Shown one piece after another: positions 32,421-41,682 of a stretch of 64,000 nt of DNA. This DNA is from Bacillus_AD sp047238185. GTDB taxonomy: Bacteria; Bacillota; Bacilli; Bacillales; DSM-1321. Position 1 is the first letter of the stretch. Each line of letters starts with the position of its first letter. The stretch is taken from assembly GCF_047238185.1 (NCBI RefSeq), contig NZ_JBDFMI010000006.1, positions 1-64,000 on the forward strand. Reading direction: 5' to 3'. Position numbers and translations under genes: made by a program. The notes under the pieces were generated by a model. It ran no database searches. It saw nothing but the letters and a program-made list of their open reading frames with translations, and was not told the DNA's origin.

Positions 32421-33686
32421 TCACTGTTTTCTGCTTTCTATTGCCCGCGCATGCGCCTCGAGGCCCTCCGCCCGTGCAAACTTGGCGATTTTCCCTGCAT
32501 TCTTACGGAAATCCGTTTCACTGTACATAATAATGCTCGATTTCTTTTGAAAATCCTCCACATTTAACGGACTGGAAAAACGGGCGGTACCGTTTGTGGG
32601 GAGGACATGGTTCGGGCCGGCAAAATAATCGCCCACCGGCTCTGAACTAAAGCGGCCAAGGAAAATCGCCCCGGCATGCCGTATTTTTCCCAAGAGGGAC
32701 ATCGGATCAGCAGTCACAATTTCAAGGTGTTCCGGCGCGATGTCATTGACAGCTTCGATACAATGCTCCATCGTTTCTGCGACAACGATCTTCCCATACT
32801 CCTTAATCGACTGGGACGCAATCTCTTTTCTCGGCAGCAAAGCCACCTGGCGCTCCACTTCTTGTTTTACTTGTTCAGCCAATACAGCCGAATCAGTCAC
32901 AAGCACAGCACAAGCTCTCGTATCGTGCTCTGCCTGCGACAGCAAATCTGCCGCCACCTCTCCTGGGACGGCTGTTTCATCCGCAAGGACAACTATTTCA
33001 CTCGGACCGGCAATCATATCGATATCAACATCTCCGAACACTTCACGTTTTGCTAAAGCAACAAATAGATTGCCTGGCCCTACGATTTTATCGACTGGTT
33101 TAATCGTTTCAGTTCCATAAGCAAGCGCAGCGACTGCCTGGGCTCCACCCACTTTATAAACTTCGGTTACACCCGCGATGGAGGCTGCCGCCAAAACTGC
33201 TGCCGGAATTTTCCCGTCTTTTCCGGGAGGGCTGACCATAACAATCCTTTTCACGCCAGCTACCTTGGCCGGCAATACATTCATGAAGACAGAAGACGGA
33301 TAGGCCGCTGTTCCACCCGGTACATAGACACCAACAGAATCTAAAGGTGTGATTTTTTGCCCTAGCATAGAACCGCTGTTTTGAAAATCCAGCCAGGTAT
33401 TTCTCATTTGCTTGCCGTGGAATTCCGAAATATTGTCTGCTGCTTCCTTCATAATGTCTAATAATTCTTGATCAAAAGAAGATAGAGCTTCTTCTATTTC
33501 TATTTGGCTCACAAGCAATGAATCCAAGTCAGCTCCATCAAATTGTTTGGTAAAATCAAAAATTGCTCGGTTTCCTTTTGCCTTTACCTGCCCGATGATC
33601 TGCCGAACTATTGTTCTCTGTTCTTCTGTTCCCGAATCAACGGTACGCTTTAACGATAACCCTGCTGTCCATTCTTGTATGTCCAT
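32421..33686 (-). CDS. hisD: Histidinol dehydrogenase
   Basis: A 421-residue zinc enzyme that oxidises histidinol to histidine. The signature region IDMIAGPSEIVVLADETAVP is followed by LLSQAEHDTRA and APEHLEIVTADP, with the catalytic HAGAIFLG and SEPVGDYFAGPNH. GGAGGGTCATGCATC precedes the ATG. It sits between hisG and hisB. Confidence 0.98.
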   Translation of the reverse strand: MDIQEWTAGLSLKRTVDSGTEEQRTIVRQIIGQVKAKGNRAIFDFTKQFDGADLDSLLVSQIEIEEALSSFDQELLDIMKEAADNISEFHGKQMRNTWLDFQNSGSMLGQKITPLDSVGVYVPGGTAAYPSSVFMNVLPAKVAGVKRIVMVSPPGKDGKIPAAVLAAASIAGVTEVYKVGGAQAVAALAYGTETIKPVDKIVGPGNLFVALAKREVFGDVDIDMIAGPSEIVVLADETAVPGEVAADLLSQAEHDTRACAVLVTDSAVLAEQVKQEVERQVALLPRKEIASQSIKEYGKIVVAETMEHCIEAVNDIAPEHLEIVTADPMSLLGKIRHAGAIFLGRFSSEPVGDYFAGPNHVLPTNGTARFSSPLNVEDFQKKSSIIMYSETDFRKNAGKIAKFARAEGLEAHARAIESRKQ

Positions 33687-33714
33687 GATGCATGACCCTC
33701 CTTCTGCTTTCTAA

Positions 33715-34338
33715 TTAAATGACCTTTTCGAGCCTTTTGACAACTTCGCCTATTCTCTGTTCCTTCAATTGATAGGAAACTGGGTTGGCAATCAACCGTG
33801 ACGTAACATCAGCGATTTTTTCGTATTCAACCAAACCATTCTCCAGCAGCGTCTGTCCTGTACTCACAATATCGACAATCCGTTCAGCCAGGCCGATCAG
33901 TGGGGCCAGCTCAATCGATCCGTTCAGCTTGATAATTTCAACCTGCTCACCCTGTCTTCTAAAATAATCCGAAGCCACATTCGGATATTTACTGGCGATG
34001 CGGGGCGCAATATCATTCCATTTGGTCTGAGGCAGTCCTGCCACTGCCAAATAACAGGGGCTTATTTTCAAATCGAGCAATTCATACACGTTCCGTTCTT
34101 CTTCCAACATAACATCTTTGCCGGCGATGCCTAAATCAGCTACGCCATGGTCCACATACGTGGCCACATCCATCGGCTTTGCCAATATGAAGCGGATATT
34201 CTCTTCTTCCACTTCTAATATTAATTTTCGGTTCTCATCAAATTCATTCGGTATTTGAAAATCAGCCTTCCTCAGAAGATCGACAGCATCTTCAAATATC
34301 CGCCCCTTTGGCATTGCAATCGTCAATCTTTCTTTCAC
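33715..34338 (-). CDS. hisG: ATP phosphoribosyltransferase, short form
   Basis: A 207-residue HisG of the short type, which lacks the C-terminal histidine-sensing domain and needs HisZ. Motifs: LTIAMPKGRIFEDAVDLLRK and the PRPP site DIVSTGQTLLENGL. It overlaps hisZ by four bases, consistent with a fixed HisG/HisZ ratio. Confidence 0.97.
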   Translation of the reverse strand: MKERLTIAMPKGRIFEDAVDLLRKADFQIPNEFDENRKLILEVEEENIRFILAKPMDVATYVDHGVADLGIAGKDVMLEEERNVYELLDLKISPCYLAVAGLPQTKWNDIAPRIASKYPNVASDYFRRQGEQVEIIKLNGSIELAPLIGLAERIVDIVSTGQTLLENGLVEYEKIADVTSRLIANPVSYQLKEQRIGEVVKRLEKVI

Positions 34339-35516
34339 CGCAAATCCCCCTTTCTGTCGCCGATCAAATAGTGGACTTCCTTGAATGTACGGGTAAAGGC
34401 GTCCATCTCTTCAACACCATTGACATCCTGAAGGACTACCATCATGCCTTTAGACCTCAAATCTTTTGCCAATGAAATAGCTTCCGTAAATTGTTCCCTG
34501 CTATATAAAACACAAATAGATTCTTCCTTTTCTTCAATTCCTCCAAGCGCTTCCAGCAGCCTGTCAACTATTAACGCAAAACCGGTAGCAGGCGCCTTGC
34601 GTCCAAATTGCTCAAGCAAATGATCATACCTGCCTCCATTTCCGACCGGCATGCCCACACCCTCGGCATACACCTCATACAGCAGGCCTGAATAATAATT
34701 CATGGTGGAAACAAGCGTCAAATCAAACTGCACAAAAGACTGTACACCATATTCTTCCAATTGCTCCCAAAGCCCGCCTAATTCCTCGAGCACCTTCGTT
34801 CCATCCGTCCCCTCAGCAATGGCTGTTCCTTGTTCCAGCACATCAACTGTTCCGCGGAGCGACAACAGACCAATCAGCCTTTGCTGGTCTATGCTTGATA
34901 TCGGCAGGCTTGCCACATGCTCCCGGAACCCGACATAATTTTTCTCGAATAAAAATTTCCGGCATATTTCCGCTCTTGCCTCCGTCCCGAGAACATCTAG
35001 AAGGATATCCTGCAAGTAACCTATATGGCCGACTGAAACCTTAAATTCTTTTAATCCCATTTTTTGCAGAGAAGAGATTAATAGACTGATCGTCTCTGCA
35101 TCGGCGCTGACAGAAGGATAACCGATGCATTCAATGCCGATCTGTTCAAACTCAGCAGGACGCCCCCCTTCTCTCTGTTGGGCGCGATAAACCTTCGCAC
35201 CGTATGCAAGCCGCAATGGGACTCTTTTCTCCAACAGCTTAGAAGCCGCTACTCTCGCAATAGGGGCCGTCATATCCGGCCGCAAGACTAGAGTATGCCC
35301 TTGTTGGTCCAAAAGCTTGAATAATTGCCGATCCTCAATAGCTGATGCTGCCCCGATTGTTTCATAATACTCAAGCGCAGGTGTTTCAATCATTTGATAG
35401 CCCCAACTTGCCATTTCGGATAGGATTCCATTTCTGATATGCTCCTTGGCCCCATATACAACAGGAATCGTATCTCTCATTCCAAGCGGTTTTTCAAACA
35501 TAAATATATTCGACAT
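34335..35516 (-). CDS. hisZ: ATP phosphoribosyltransferase regulatory subunit
   Basis: A 393-residue HisRS-like protein: motif 2-like YGAKVYRAQQREGGRPAEFE and GNGGRYDHLLEQFGRKAPAT are recognisable, but no tRNA-binding domain is present. It binds histidine and regulates HisG. The start at 35516 follows GGGTGAG. No T-box is seen in front of the operon; a possible promoter is TTGACT, 17 bases, TAAACT (- strand, about 35690-35662). Confidence 0.95.
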   Translation of the reverse strand: MSNIFMFEKPLGMRDTIPVVYGAKEHIRNGILSEMASWGYQMIETPALEYYETIGAASAIEDRQLFKLLDQQGHTLVLRPDMTAPIARVAASKLLEKRVPLRLAYGAKVYRAQQREGGRPAEFEQIGIECIGYPSVSADAETISLLISSLQKMGLKEFKVSVGHIGYLQDILLDVLGTEARAEICRKFLFEKNYVGFREHVASLPISSIDQQRLIGLLSLRGTVDVLEQGTAIAEGTDGTKVLEELGGLWEQLEEYGVQSFVQFDLTLVSTMNYYSGLLYEVYAEGVGMPVGNGGRYDHLLEQFGRKAPATGFALIVDRLLEALGGIEEKEESICVLYSREQFTEAISLAKDLRSKGMMVVLQDVNGVEEMDAFTRTFKEVHYLIGDRKGDLR

Positions 35517-35700
35517 ATGTCTCACCCAACTTTTCTATATTGTCTCTCTGCCAGCCAATGTGAGGAGAGCTATATATAAACCTTTATATTCTTTTTACAG
35601 GTCTTATTTTTTAAATATTTAGATACTTTAGTTCGCTAATATACTAAAAGGTTTTAACCAAGTTTACCTTCCATCTTGCAGTAAGTCAAGAAAATCGATA

Positions 35701-35730
35701 AAAAAAACTGAACATCCTGATTGATGTTCA
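35701..35730 (-). terminator. Terminator between yvoF and the his operon
   Basis: CTGAACATC pairs with GATGTTCAG; on the - strand eight T follow. The stem overlaps the stop codon of the acetyltransferase gene, so the his operon has its own promoter. Confidence 0.85.
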
Positions 35731-36273
35731 GCCTTGCTTCCTTATCATCTCTCCGTAAATGGGATCATCCTTCCATCTATGGTCCAATTGTTCTTTTGTG
35801 TAAATAATATTCATCGGATTTCCGCCGACAAATGTTCCAGGAGGGACACTTTTATGGACGACCGTTCCGGCTGCTACAATAGCGCCATCCCCGATTGTGA
35901 TGCCGGGCAATATAGTTGAATTGGCTCCTATCATGACTTCATCACCAATAACGACATCCCCTAGGCGGTACTCCTTGATCAAATATTCATGGGCAAGGAT
36001 TGTTGTATTATATCCTATTACTGTGTTACGCCCGACAGATATCTTTTCAGGAAACATGACATCCAGCATGACCATTAATGCGAAAGAGGTCTGCTTCCCA
36101 ACCTCCATCCCCAAAAAAGTTCGGTACATCCAATTTTTCATCGAGAGAAAAGGCGTATACCTGGCCAGCTGAATGACAATGAAGTTGCGTACCACCTTCC
36201 AGAACGGCACAGTCTTATAGACATGCCACAATGAATTGGCTCCAGCTACGGGGAAACGATCTGTCTTCCTCAT
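35728..36273 (-). CDS. yvoF: Hexapeptide-repeat acetyltransferase (YvoF-like)
   Basis: A 181-residue protein with the left-handed beta-helix pattern of xenobiotic/maltose-type acyltransferases: YRLGDVVIGDEVMIGANSTI, LPGITIGDGAIVAAGTVVHK, then VPPGTFVGGNP. It lies behind ppaX with a four-base overlap, as in B. subtilis. The acceptor substrate is unknown. Confidence 0.9.
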   Translation of the reverse strand: MRKTDRFPVAGANSLWHVYKTVPFWKVVRNFIVIQLARYTPFLSMKNWMYRTFLGMEVGKQTSFALMVMLDVMFPEKISVGRNTVIGYNTTILAHEYLIKEYRLGDVVIGDEVMIGANSTILPGITIGDGAIVAAGTVVHKSVPPGTFVGGNPMNIIYTKEQLDHRWKDDPIYGEMIRKQG

Positions 36274-36923
36274 TGCCTTGCCGCTCCCAGTATATCCAGC
36301 AAATCGCGCATATCTACAAGTATATAATCAGGAGAGTACTGTTCCAGGTATTCGCGCCCTTTAATGCTCCACTCCACTCCAACGCTTTTGGCGCCAGCGT
36401 TCTTGGCTGCCAAAATATCATGGTGGTTATCGCCCACCATCATCGTTTCCTCCGGTAAGGAATGCAGAAGCGACAATGCTTTATGGATAGGCTCGGGGTC
36501 AGGTTTGGCATGCTTTACGTCATCGATTGTAACGATAGCATCAAACATTTGGTCGAGACGCCCGAACTCCAGGCCTTTTAAAGCGACTCTTCGAACCTTG
36601 GTTGTAACTAAACCTAGTTTGAATCCTGCCTCCTTCAACGAATGGACAGCCTCATACACCCCTTCATATTCCCTGATCAACAGGTCATGGTTCTCCATAT
36701 TAAATTGGCGGTATCGAAGGACCATTTCCTCCGTCTTTTCCGGAGAAATACTATGAAAGGAGTCATAAAGAGGCGGGCCGATAAACGAAAGGACATCTTC
36801 CCGTTTATACTGCCCAGGATAATAATAGTCCAGTGTATGCAAAAAAGAAGCAATAATTAGTTCATTAGTATTAATAAGCGTTCCGTCTAAATCAAATAGA
36901 ATAGTCGTAATGTTCGTCTTCAT
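36270..36923 (-). CDS. ppaX: Pyrophosphatase PpaX
   Basis: A 217-residue HAD phosphatase: FDLDGTLINT (nucleophile Asp), KLGLVTTKVR (motif II Thr) and MMVGDNHHDILAAKNAG (motif IV). In B. subtilis PpaX hydrolyses the pyrophosphate made when HprK removes phosphate from Ser-P-HPr. The start at 36923 is set by homologue length and an AAAGGAAACGGA region; a longer frame starts inside yvoD. Confidence 0.93.
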   Translation of the reverse strand: MKTNITTILFDLDGTLINTNELIIASFLHTLDYYYPGQYKREDVLSFIGPPLYDSFHSISPEKTEEMVLRYRQFNMENHDLLIREYEGVYEAVHSLKEAGFKLGLVTTKVRRVALKGLEFGRLDQMFDAIVTIDDVKHAKPDPEPIHKALSLLHSLPEETMMVGDNHHDILAAKNAGAKSVGVEWSIKGREYLEQYSPDYILVDMRDLLDILGAARQ

Positions 36924-37867
36924 AATGAAAGTTCCGTTTCCTTTCTTTTCCTCAGCTCTGTTCGCTTCCAAACATTCCCCACAATCACAGTCAATACAGC
37001 AGCCACTACTAACCGGATAGCCAATAACGGCAAAACAGGGATTCCTAGTGGTATAAAAATAAGTGTATCCTCGACTACAGCGTGACATCCCGCAAGAAAA
37101 ATGATGGCCAATGTCGCATCCTTCTTCGTGACACCGTCTTCACGGACAGCCTGAATCATGACGCCAGCCCCCATTGCCAGCCCAAAAAACAAACCAGAAA
37201 TAAGCGTCAATGAAGCATTGCGCCCCATTCCGAAAGCTCCGGTAATAAAATCTGTTTTATTCGAAATAAAATCAATCCATTTTAAGTCCTTCATGATTTG
37301 GATAAAAATCATTAAAGGAATGACAATAATGGCCAGCTGCAAAACACCACTAGCTGCTTTCCCTATTGATTGGAATATGACATCCCAAAAACCATCCGCA
37401 TGCCTGGCAGCTGCTTGTGCAAACCCATATTGAGCTAGCCCGCTTCCGCCATCCCATAATCGGCTGATGGCAAAAGCCGACAAAAAGGCAAGCCCGTACC
37501 GAACAAGCAATACAATCCATAACTTGACCCCTACCTTCAATGCCACGCCGGTTTCAATAAAAATGTTGTGGGCAAACGAAAGCATAACCGCAACGATGAA
37601 AACTTCCTTCACGGTCAGATCAAGCGATAGAATTCCTCCAATGGCTGCATATAAATTCAAAAAATTGCCTAGAACAAGCGGCACAGCCGCTTCTCCAGGC
37701 AAACCAAACCATTTCATAACAGGCGCCACAAGACCGACAATCTTCTCCATAATCGGCGTGAAGCCCAAAGCCGTCACAATAAATGTAACAGGAAACACAA
37801 TCTTCCCTAACAGCCAGGTCGTATAAAACCCCGACTGCACCCCTTTCAACCAAGAAATCCTCCCCAT
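36920..37867 (-). CDS. yvoD: Membrane protein with nucleoside-recognition (Gate) domains (YvoD)
   Basis: A 315-residue protein with about eight hydrophobic helices. Gate-like segments are LNLYAAIGGILSLDLTVKEV and GMGRNASLTLISGLFFGLAM, GAGVMIQAVREDGVTKKDAT. The substrate is unknown. The start at 37867 directly follows GGAGGGGG; the longer frame upstream runs into the 178-base repeat and is an artefact. Confidence 0.88.
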   Translation of the reverse strand: MGRISWLKGVQSGFYTTWLLGKIVFPVTFIVTALGFTPIMEKIVGLVAPVMKWFGLPGEAAVPLVLGNFLNLYAAIGGILSLDLTVKEVFIVAVMLSFAHNIFIETGVALKVGVKLWIVLLVRYGLAFLSAFAISRLWDGGSGLAQYGFAQAAARHADGFWDVIFQSIGKAASGVLQLAIIVIPLMIFIQIMKDLKWIDFISNKTDFITGAFGMGRNASLTLISGLFFGLAMGAGVMIQAVREDGVTKKDATLAIIFLAGCHAVVEDTLIFIPLGIPVLPLLAIRLVVAAVLTVIVGNVWKRTELRKRKETELSL

Positions 37868-37880
37868 AAACCCCCTCCTA

Positions 37881-38058
37881 GAAAAGCGGAGGCAGGCGTT
37901 TAGCCACGCAGGGATTGGACCGACCCATTCGAGATAAAGGAAACACAGCGAGCCTGCGAGCTGATGTTGACTTATCGTAAGGATGGAGCGGGAAATCCTC
38001 CAGTGGCTGCCTGCCATAGCTGGATCACTGAAAAGCGGAAAGTGCCTGTTTACCTCCG
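37881..38058. repeat. 178-base interspersed repeat, copy A1
   Basis: Begins GAAAAGCGGAGGCAGGCG and ends TTTACCTCCG. It differs from copy A2 at only three positions. Its ends are self-complementary: GGCAGGC and GCCAC near the start pair with GTGGC and GCCTGCC about 110 bases later. No coding capacity. Similar elements are, from memory, scattered in Bacillaceae intergenic regions. Confidence 0.85.
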
Positions 38059-38140
38059 ACAAGCTTAAGACAGGCTTGCCTCAAAGGCTGCTTTTCGCCT
38101 TTGAGCAGGTCTGGCTTAAGACCTCGAGGAGGTGGCACTT
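38040..38140. repeat. Nested hairpin element B between the two repeats
   Basis: Concentric arms: AAGTGCC/GGCACTT, CCTCC/GGAGG, CTTAAG/CTTAAG and CTCAAAGGC/GCCTTTGAG around an eight-base loop. The first 18 bases are shared with the end of the 178-base unit; a truncated second copy follows A2. Confidence 0.8.
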
Positions 38141-38153
38141 GCAGCTGGATCAT

Positions 38154-38331
38154 GAAAAGCGGAGGCAGGCGTTTAGCCACTCAGGGATTGGACCGATCCA
38201 TTCGAGATAAAGGAAACACAGCGAGCCTGCGAGCTGATGTTGACTTATCGTAAGGATGGAACGGGAAATCCTCCAGTGGCTGCCTGCCATAGCTGGATCA
38301 CTGAAAAGCGGAAAGTGCCTGTTTACCTCCG
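38154..38331. repeat. 178-base interspersed repeat, copy A2
   Basis: 175 of 178 bases match copy A1, in the same orientation, with starts 273 bases apart. Confidence 0.85.
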
Positions 38332-38409
38332 GCACGATAAGCGTCTTCGGCAACGTTTTTCCCTATGTAGTTTCCGCTATTAATGTTCTCTTCCCTTATA
38401 TATCAGTCG

Positions 38410-39222
38410 TTACTGATCCAAATACCGCTTATCGCTGTATCCTTTTACTCTTCTGAAAATAAGTGTAGCGATCGAAACGACAATCAACACAATCGAAATG
38501 ACCTGGGCCATCCGCAGATTACTTGTCAGCATCAAGCTGTCTGTGCGCATGCCTTCAATAAAGTAGCGGCCGATGCTATACCATATCAGATACGTTAAGA
38601 AAATTTCACCTCTGCGCAAATTCACCTTGCGAAGCAGCAGCAAGATAATGACTCCCACAAAATTCCAAAGTGATTCGTATAAGAAGGTTGGGTGATAATA
38701 GACTCCGTCTATATACATTTGATTAATGATCCAATCAGGTATCATCAAATTTTCAAGGAATTGCCGCGATACTTCCCCACCGAAGGCTTCCTGATTGATG
38801 AAGTTGCCCCAACGCCCAATCGCCTGGCCGAGCAAAACACTTGGTGCTGCAATATCCGCCATCTTCCAGAAAGAGATTTTTTTGATTCTGCAAAATACGA
38901 ATGCAGTCAAAACAGCGCCGATTAGCGCGCCATGAATGGCGATTCCGCCGTTCCAAATCTTGATGATGTCCCCCGGATGCGCAGAGTAATAATCCCATTC
39001 AAAAGTGACATAGTAAATACGTGCGCAAATAATGGAGATCGGCACCGCGAATAGAATCATATCCAGAAATGTTTCCTTCGTCAGCCCTCTCCGGTCGGAT
39101 TCACGCAGGGCGAGCCATAATCCAAGCAATAGGCCCAGACCGATAATAACGCCATACCAATGGACCGTTATTGGCCCCAAATCCAATGCAATTGGATTAA
39201 TTGGTTGTATTTGTTTTTCCAT
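38410..39222 (-). CDS. lgt: Prolipoprotein diacylglyceryl transferase
   Basis: A 270-residue membrane enzyme that adds diacylglycerol to lipoprotein precursors. Seven hydrophobic helices; the Lgt signature GRWGNFINQEAFGG is intact, with essential His in AIHGALIGAV and RYFIEGMRTDSL near the end. It lies between hprK and the ppaX group, as in B. subtilis. Confidence 0.97.
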   Translation of the reverse strand: MEKQIQPINPIALDLGPITVHWYGVIIGLGLLLGLWLALRESDRRGLTKETFLDMILFAVPISIICARIYYVTFEWDYYSAHPGDIIKIWNGGIAIHGALIGAVLTAFVFCRIKKISFWKMADIAAPSVLLGQAIGRWGNFINQEAFGGEVSRQFLENLMIPDWIINQMYIDGVYYHPTFLYESLWNFVGVIILLLLRKVNLRRGEIFLTYLIWYSIGRYFIEGMRTDSLMLTSNLRMAQVISIVLIVVSIATLIFRRVKGYSDKRYLDQ

Positions 39223-39265
39223 ACATTTACCTCTCTTCCTGTCCCCTCTTTATCCCAAGTTGTTC

Positions 39266-40192
39266 TTATTGGTCTCCTTCTTCAATAACTTCAGAAAGTT
39301 TATTTGAAAACTGTTTAGCAGCGTTCAGGCCCATTCGCTTCAAACGGAAATTCATGGACGCCACTTCGATGATGACTGCCAGGTTTCGTCCTGGACGAAC
39401 TGGAATCGTTAGGCGGGGCACTTCTGTATCAATGATTTTTTGCTTTTCATCATCCAAGCCAAGGCGGTCATACTGCTTGTTCTTTTCCCACAGCTCCAGT
39501 GAGATGATCAATGATATTTTCTTATGGCTTAAAACGGCGCCAGCCCCGAATAAAGTCATGACATTGATAATGCCGAGACCGCGGATTTCCAGTAGATGTT
39601 CAATTAATCCCGGCGCTCCTCCAACCAATGTGTCTTGGTCTTCCTGGCGAATTTCCACACAGTCATCCGCAACAAGCCGGTGGCCGCGTTTTACTAATTC
39701 AAGCGCAGTTTCACTTTTACCCACACCGCTTTTTCCTGTAATCAAAACACCTACACCATAAATATCAACAAGCACGCCATGAACAGCCGTTGTCGGCGCC
39801 AGCTTGCTTTCCAAATAATTAGTCAAACGGCTGTATAACCTGGTTGTTTTCATGGGCGATCTTAACACCGGGACTGATTCCCTGTTAGATGCTTCAATCA
39901 ACTCTGGGGGAACTTCCTGGTCTCGCGTTATGATAATGACAGGGGTTATGTCAGTGCAGAGCATATCCATCCTGTTTTTCTTTTCCGCCGGGCTTAGCTT
40001 TTCAAAAAAAGTCAATTCCGTCTTTCCTAACAATTGCATTCTTTCAGCAGGATAATATTCATAGAAGCCCGCTAACTCAATTCCCGGCCTTGATAAATCG
40101 CTCGTTGAGATTGGCTTATTAATTCCTTCTTCACCACTAATTAACTCTAAGTTGAATTTTTCCAAAATATCTTTTGTTCGAACCTTAGCCAA
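39266..40192 (-). CDS. hprK: HPr kinase/phosphorylase
   Basis: A 308-residue bifunctional enzyme acting on Ser46 of HPr and Crh. Walker A GVLITGKSGVGKSETALEL, catalytic HxH region AVHGVLVDIYG, and the signature LLEIRGLGIINVMTLFG. The start codon is TTG at 40192, after AAGGAGGACTATTT. With crh (21754) and ppaX (36270) in the same window, the carbon catabolite signalling set is nearly complete. Confidence 0.97.
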   Translation of the reverse strand: MAKVRTKDILEKFNLELISGEEGINKPISTSDLSRPGIELAGFYEYYPAERMQLLGKTELTFFEKLSPAEKKNRMDMLCTDITPVIIITRDQEVPPELIEASNRESVPVLRSPMKTTRLYSRLTNYLESKLAPTTAVHGVLVDIYGVGVLITGKSGVGKSETALELVKRGHRLVADDCVEIRQEDQDTLVGGAPGLIEHLLEIRGLGIINVMTLFGAGAVLSHKKISLIISLELWEKNKQYDRLGLDDEKQKIIDTEVPRLTIPVRPGRNLAVIIEVASMNFRLKRMGLNAAKQFSNKLSEVIEEGDQ

Positions 40193-40369
40193 AAATAGTC
40201 CTCCTTCAATATATAGGATATTTCATATAGTTTAGCACTCTTTTGAATAGAACAGAAATACTCTAAACATACATCTTATAGTATAAACAAAAAAATAAGC
40301 AGAAATAGGGCACTATGATAAAAATCAATGAATTTTGAATGGGATAAATTTCTTTTTGGATTCCGAGTC

Positions 40370-40406
40370 ACTGGTATAGACAACTAGATATCTAAATTGA
40401 TATTAT
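40370..40406 (+). promoter_or_regulatory. nagA promoter with NagR (YvoA) operator
   Basis: ACTGGTATAGACAACT (40370-40385) fits the HutC/GntR-type dre operator of NagR. It overlaps a -35 TAGACA (40377-40382); TATTAT (40401-40406) is the -10 after 18 bases. GlcNAc-6-phosphate or GlcN-6-phosphate should relieve repression. Confidence 0.7.
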
Positions 40407-40452
40407 AGAGATAGGACATAATAAACAGATCGAAAATCCAAGGAGGTTCATT

Positions 40453-41640
40453 ATGAGTATCCTTTTAAAACAAGCAGACGTTTATTTAGAAAATGACATT
40501 ATTAAAAACGGTTATGTGTTAGTAGCCGATGGCAAAATAGTTGAGACCGGTTCATTGGAACAATTGGATGAAAGCAAGCTGAGCAATGTGCAGATCATTG
40601 AACTGGAAGCCGGAACAAAAGTGGTACCTGGTTTTATCGACGTTCACATCCATGGTGCTGGAGGGGCAGATACAATGGACGGCACACCTGAAGCTTTACA
40701 GACAATGGCCCATTATTTACCCCAAGAAGGAACTACCAGTTTCCTTGCAACTACGATGACACAGGAGAAAGGCAACATTGTCAACGCTCTTCGCAACGCG
40801 GCTTCTTACCAACAACACCAACAAACAAATGAGAGAGCAGAAGCAGAAGTGGTCGGTGTACACCTTGAAGGCCCTTTCATCAATCCGAGCAAAAAAGGGG
40901 CACAACCTGAGGAGCACATTCTCGAGCCAAGCATTGAAGTATTCAAAGAATGGCAAAAAGAAGCTGGGAATAGCATTAAACTTGTAACGGTCGCACCGGA
41001 AATGCCTCACGGAATGGAATTCGTTAAATACCTTGCCGAGCATGAAGTGACCGCTTCAATCGGCCATACAAGCGCCAACTATGAAGAGGTAAAGGAAGCG
41101 GTAGAAGCAGGGGCTACACAAGTCACTCACCTTTATAACGGAATGCAGGGCATGCACCACCGCGAACCAGGCACAGCCGGCGCAGCTCTTTTATTTGACG
41201 AACTGAAAGTGGAATTAATATCTGACGGCATCCATATCCGCCCTGAGATGATTGATTTGGCCATCCGCCTAAAGGGAACGGACGGCGCTCTCTTAATTAC
41301 AGATGCCATGCGTGCTAAATGCTTAAAGAACGGGAACTACGAGCTTGGGGGCCAGCCAGTTATCGTTGAAGACGGAAGAGCTACTCTCCATGACGGAACT
41401 CTAGCAGGAAGTATCCTGAAAATGATCGATTCTGTAAAAAACATGTTGAAGTTTACATCCCTTGACCTTCAAGATGTCATCAAGCTTGCTGCAGTTAACC
41501 CAGCTAAGCAAATCCGCATGTTCGACAGAAAAGGAAGCATCGCTGCCGGTAAAGACGCCGACTTAGTCGTATTAAATAAAGAGAACGATATTGACTTAAC
41601 CATTTGTCGTGGACAAATTGCATACAAAAAAGGGGAATAA
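40453..41640 (+). CDS. nagA: N-acetylglucosamine-6-phosphate deacetylase
   Basis: A 395-residue amidohydrolase that makes glucosamine-6-phosphate. Metal motif in VPGFIDVHIHGAGGADTMDG, then GVHLEGPFINPSKKGAQPEE, TASIGHTSANYEEVKE, THLYNGMQGMHHREPG and LLITDAMRA. First gene of nagA-nagB-nagR. AAGGAGGTTCATT precedes the ATG. Confidence 0.97.
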   Translation: MSILLKQADVYLENDIIKNGYVLVADGKIVETGSLEQLDESKLSNVQIIELEAGTKVVPGFIDVHIHGAGGADTMDGTPEALQTMAHYLPQEGTTSFLATTMTQEKGNIVNALRNAASYQQHQQTNERAEAEVVGVHLEGPFINPSKKGAQPEEHILEPSIEVFKEWQKEAGNSIKLVTVAPEMPHGMEFVKYLAEHEVTASIGHTSANYEEVKEAVEAGATQVTHLYNGMQGMHHREPGTAGAALLFDELKVELISDGIHIRPEMIDLAIRLKGTDGALLITDAMRAKCLKNGNYELGGQPVIVEDGRATLHDGTLAGSILKMIDSVKNMLKFTSLDLQDVIKLAAVNPAKQIRMFDRKGSIAAGKDADLVVLNKENDIDLTICRGQIAYKKGE

Positions 41641-41682
41641 CTAATGAACACAAACAAAAATACAACACATAAGGTGAATACT

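Larger units (their letters stand above)
37868..38409. other. Intergenic region filled by repeated elements
   Basis: Between yvoD and lgt. Order: 178-base copy A1, nested hairpin B, copy A2, truncated B. The reading frames inside (around 37881-38353) are identical to each other because they are repeat sequence, and are not genes. Confidence 0.85.

Noticed and set aside
35525..35728. T-box or other riboswitch before the his operon
   Set aside because: No TGGNACCGCG core or terminator/antiterminator pair is visible in this 200-base leader.
37868..38353. Two near-identical open frames on the - strand (about 60-67 residues each, SEVNRHFPLFSDPAMAGSHW)
   Set aside because: They are translations of the two 178-base repeats; no ribosome sites, and the same DNA explains both.
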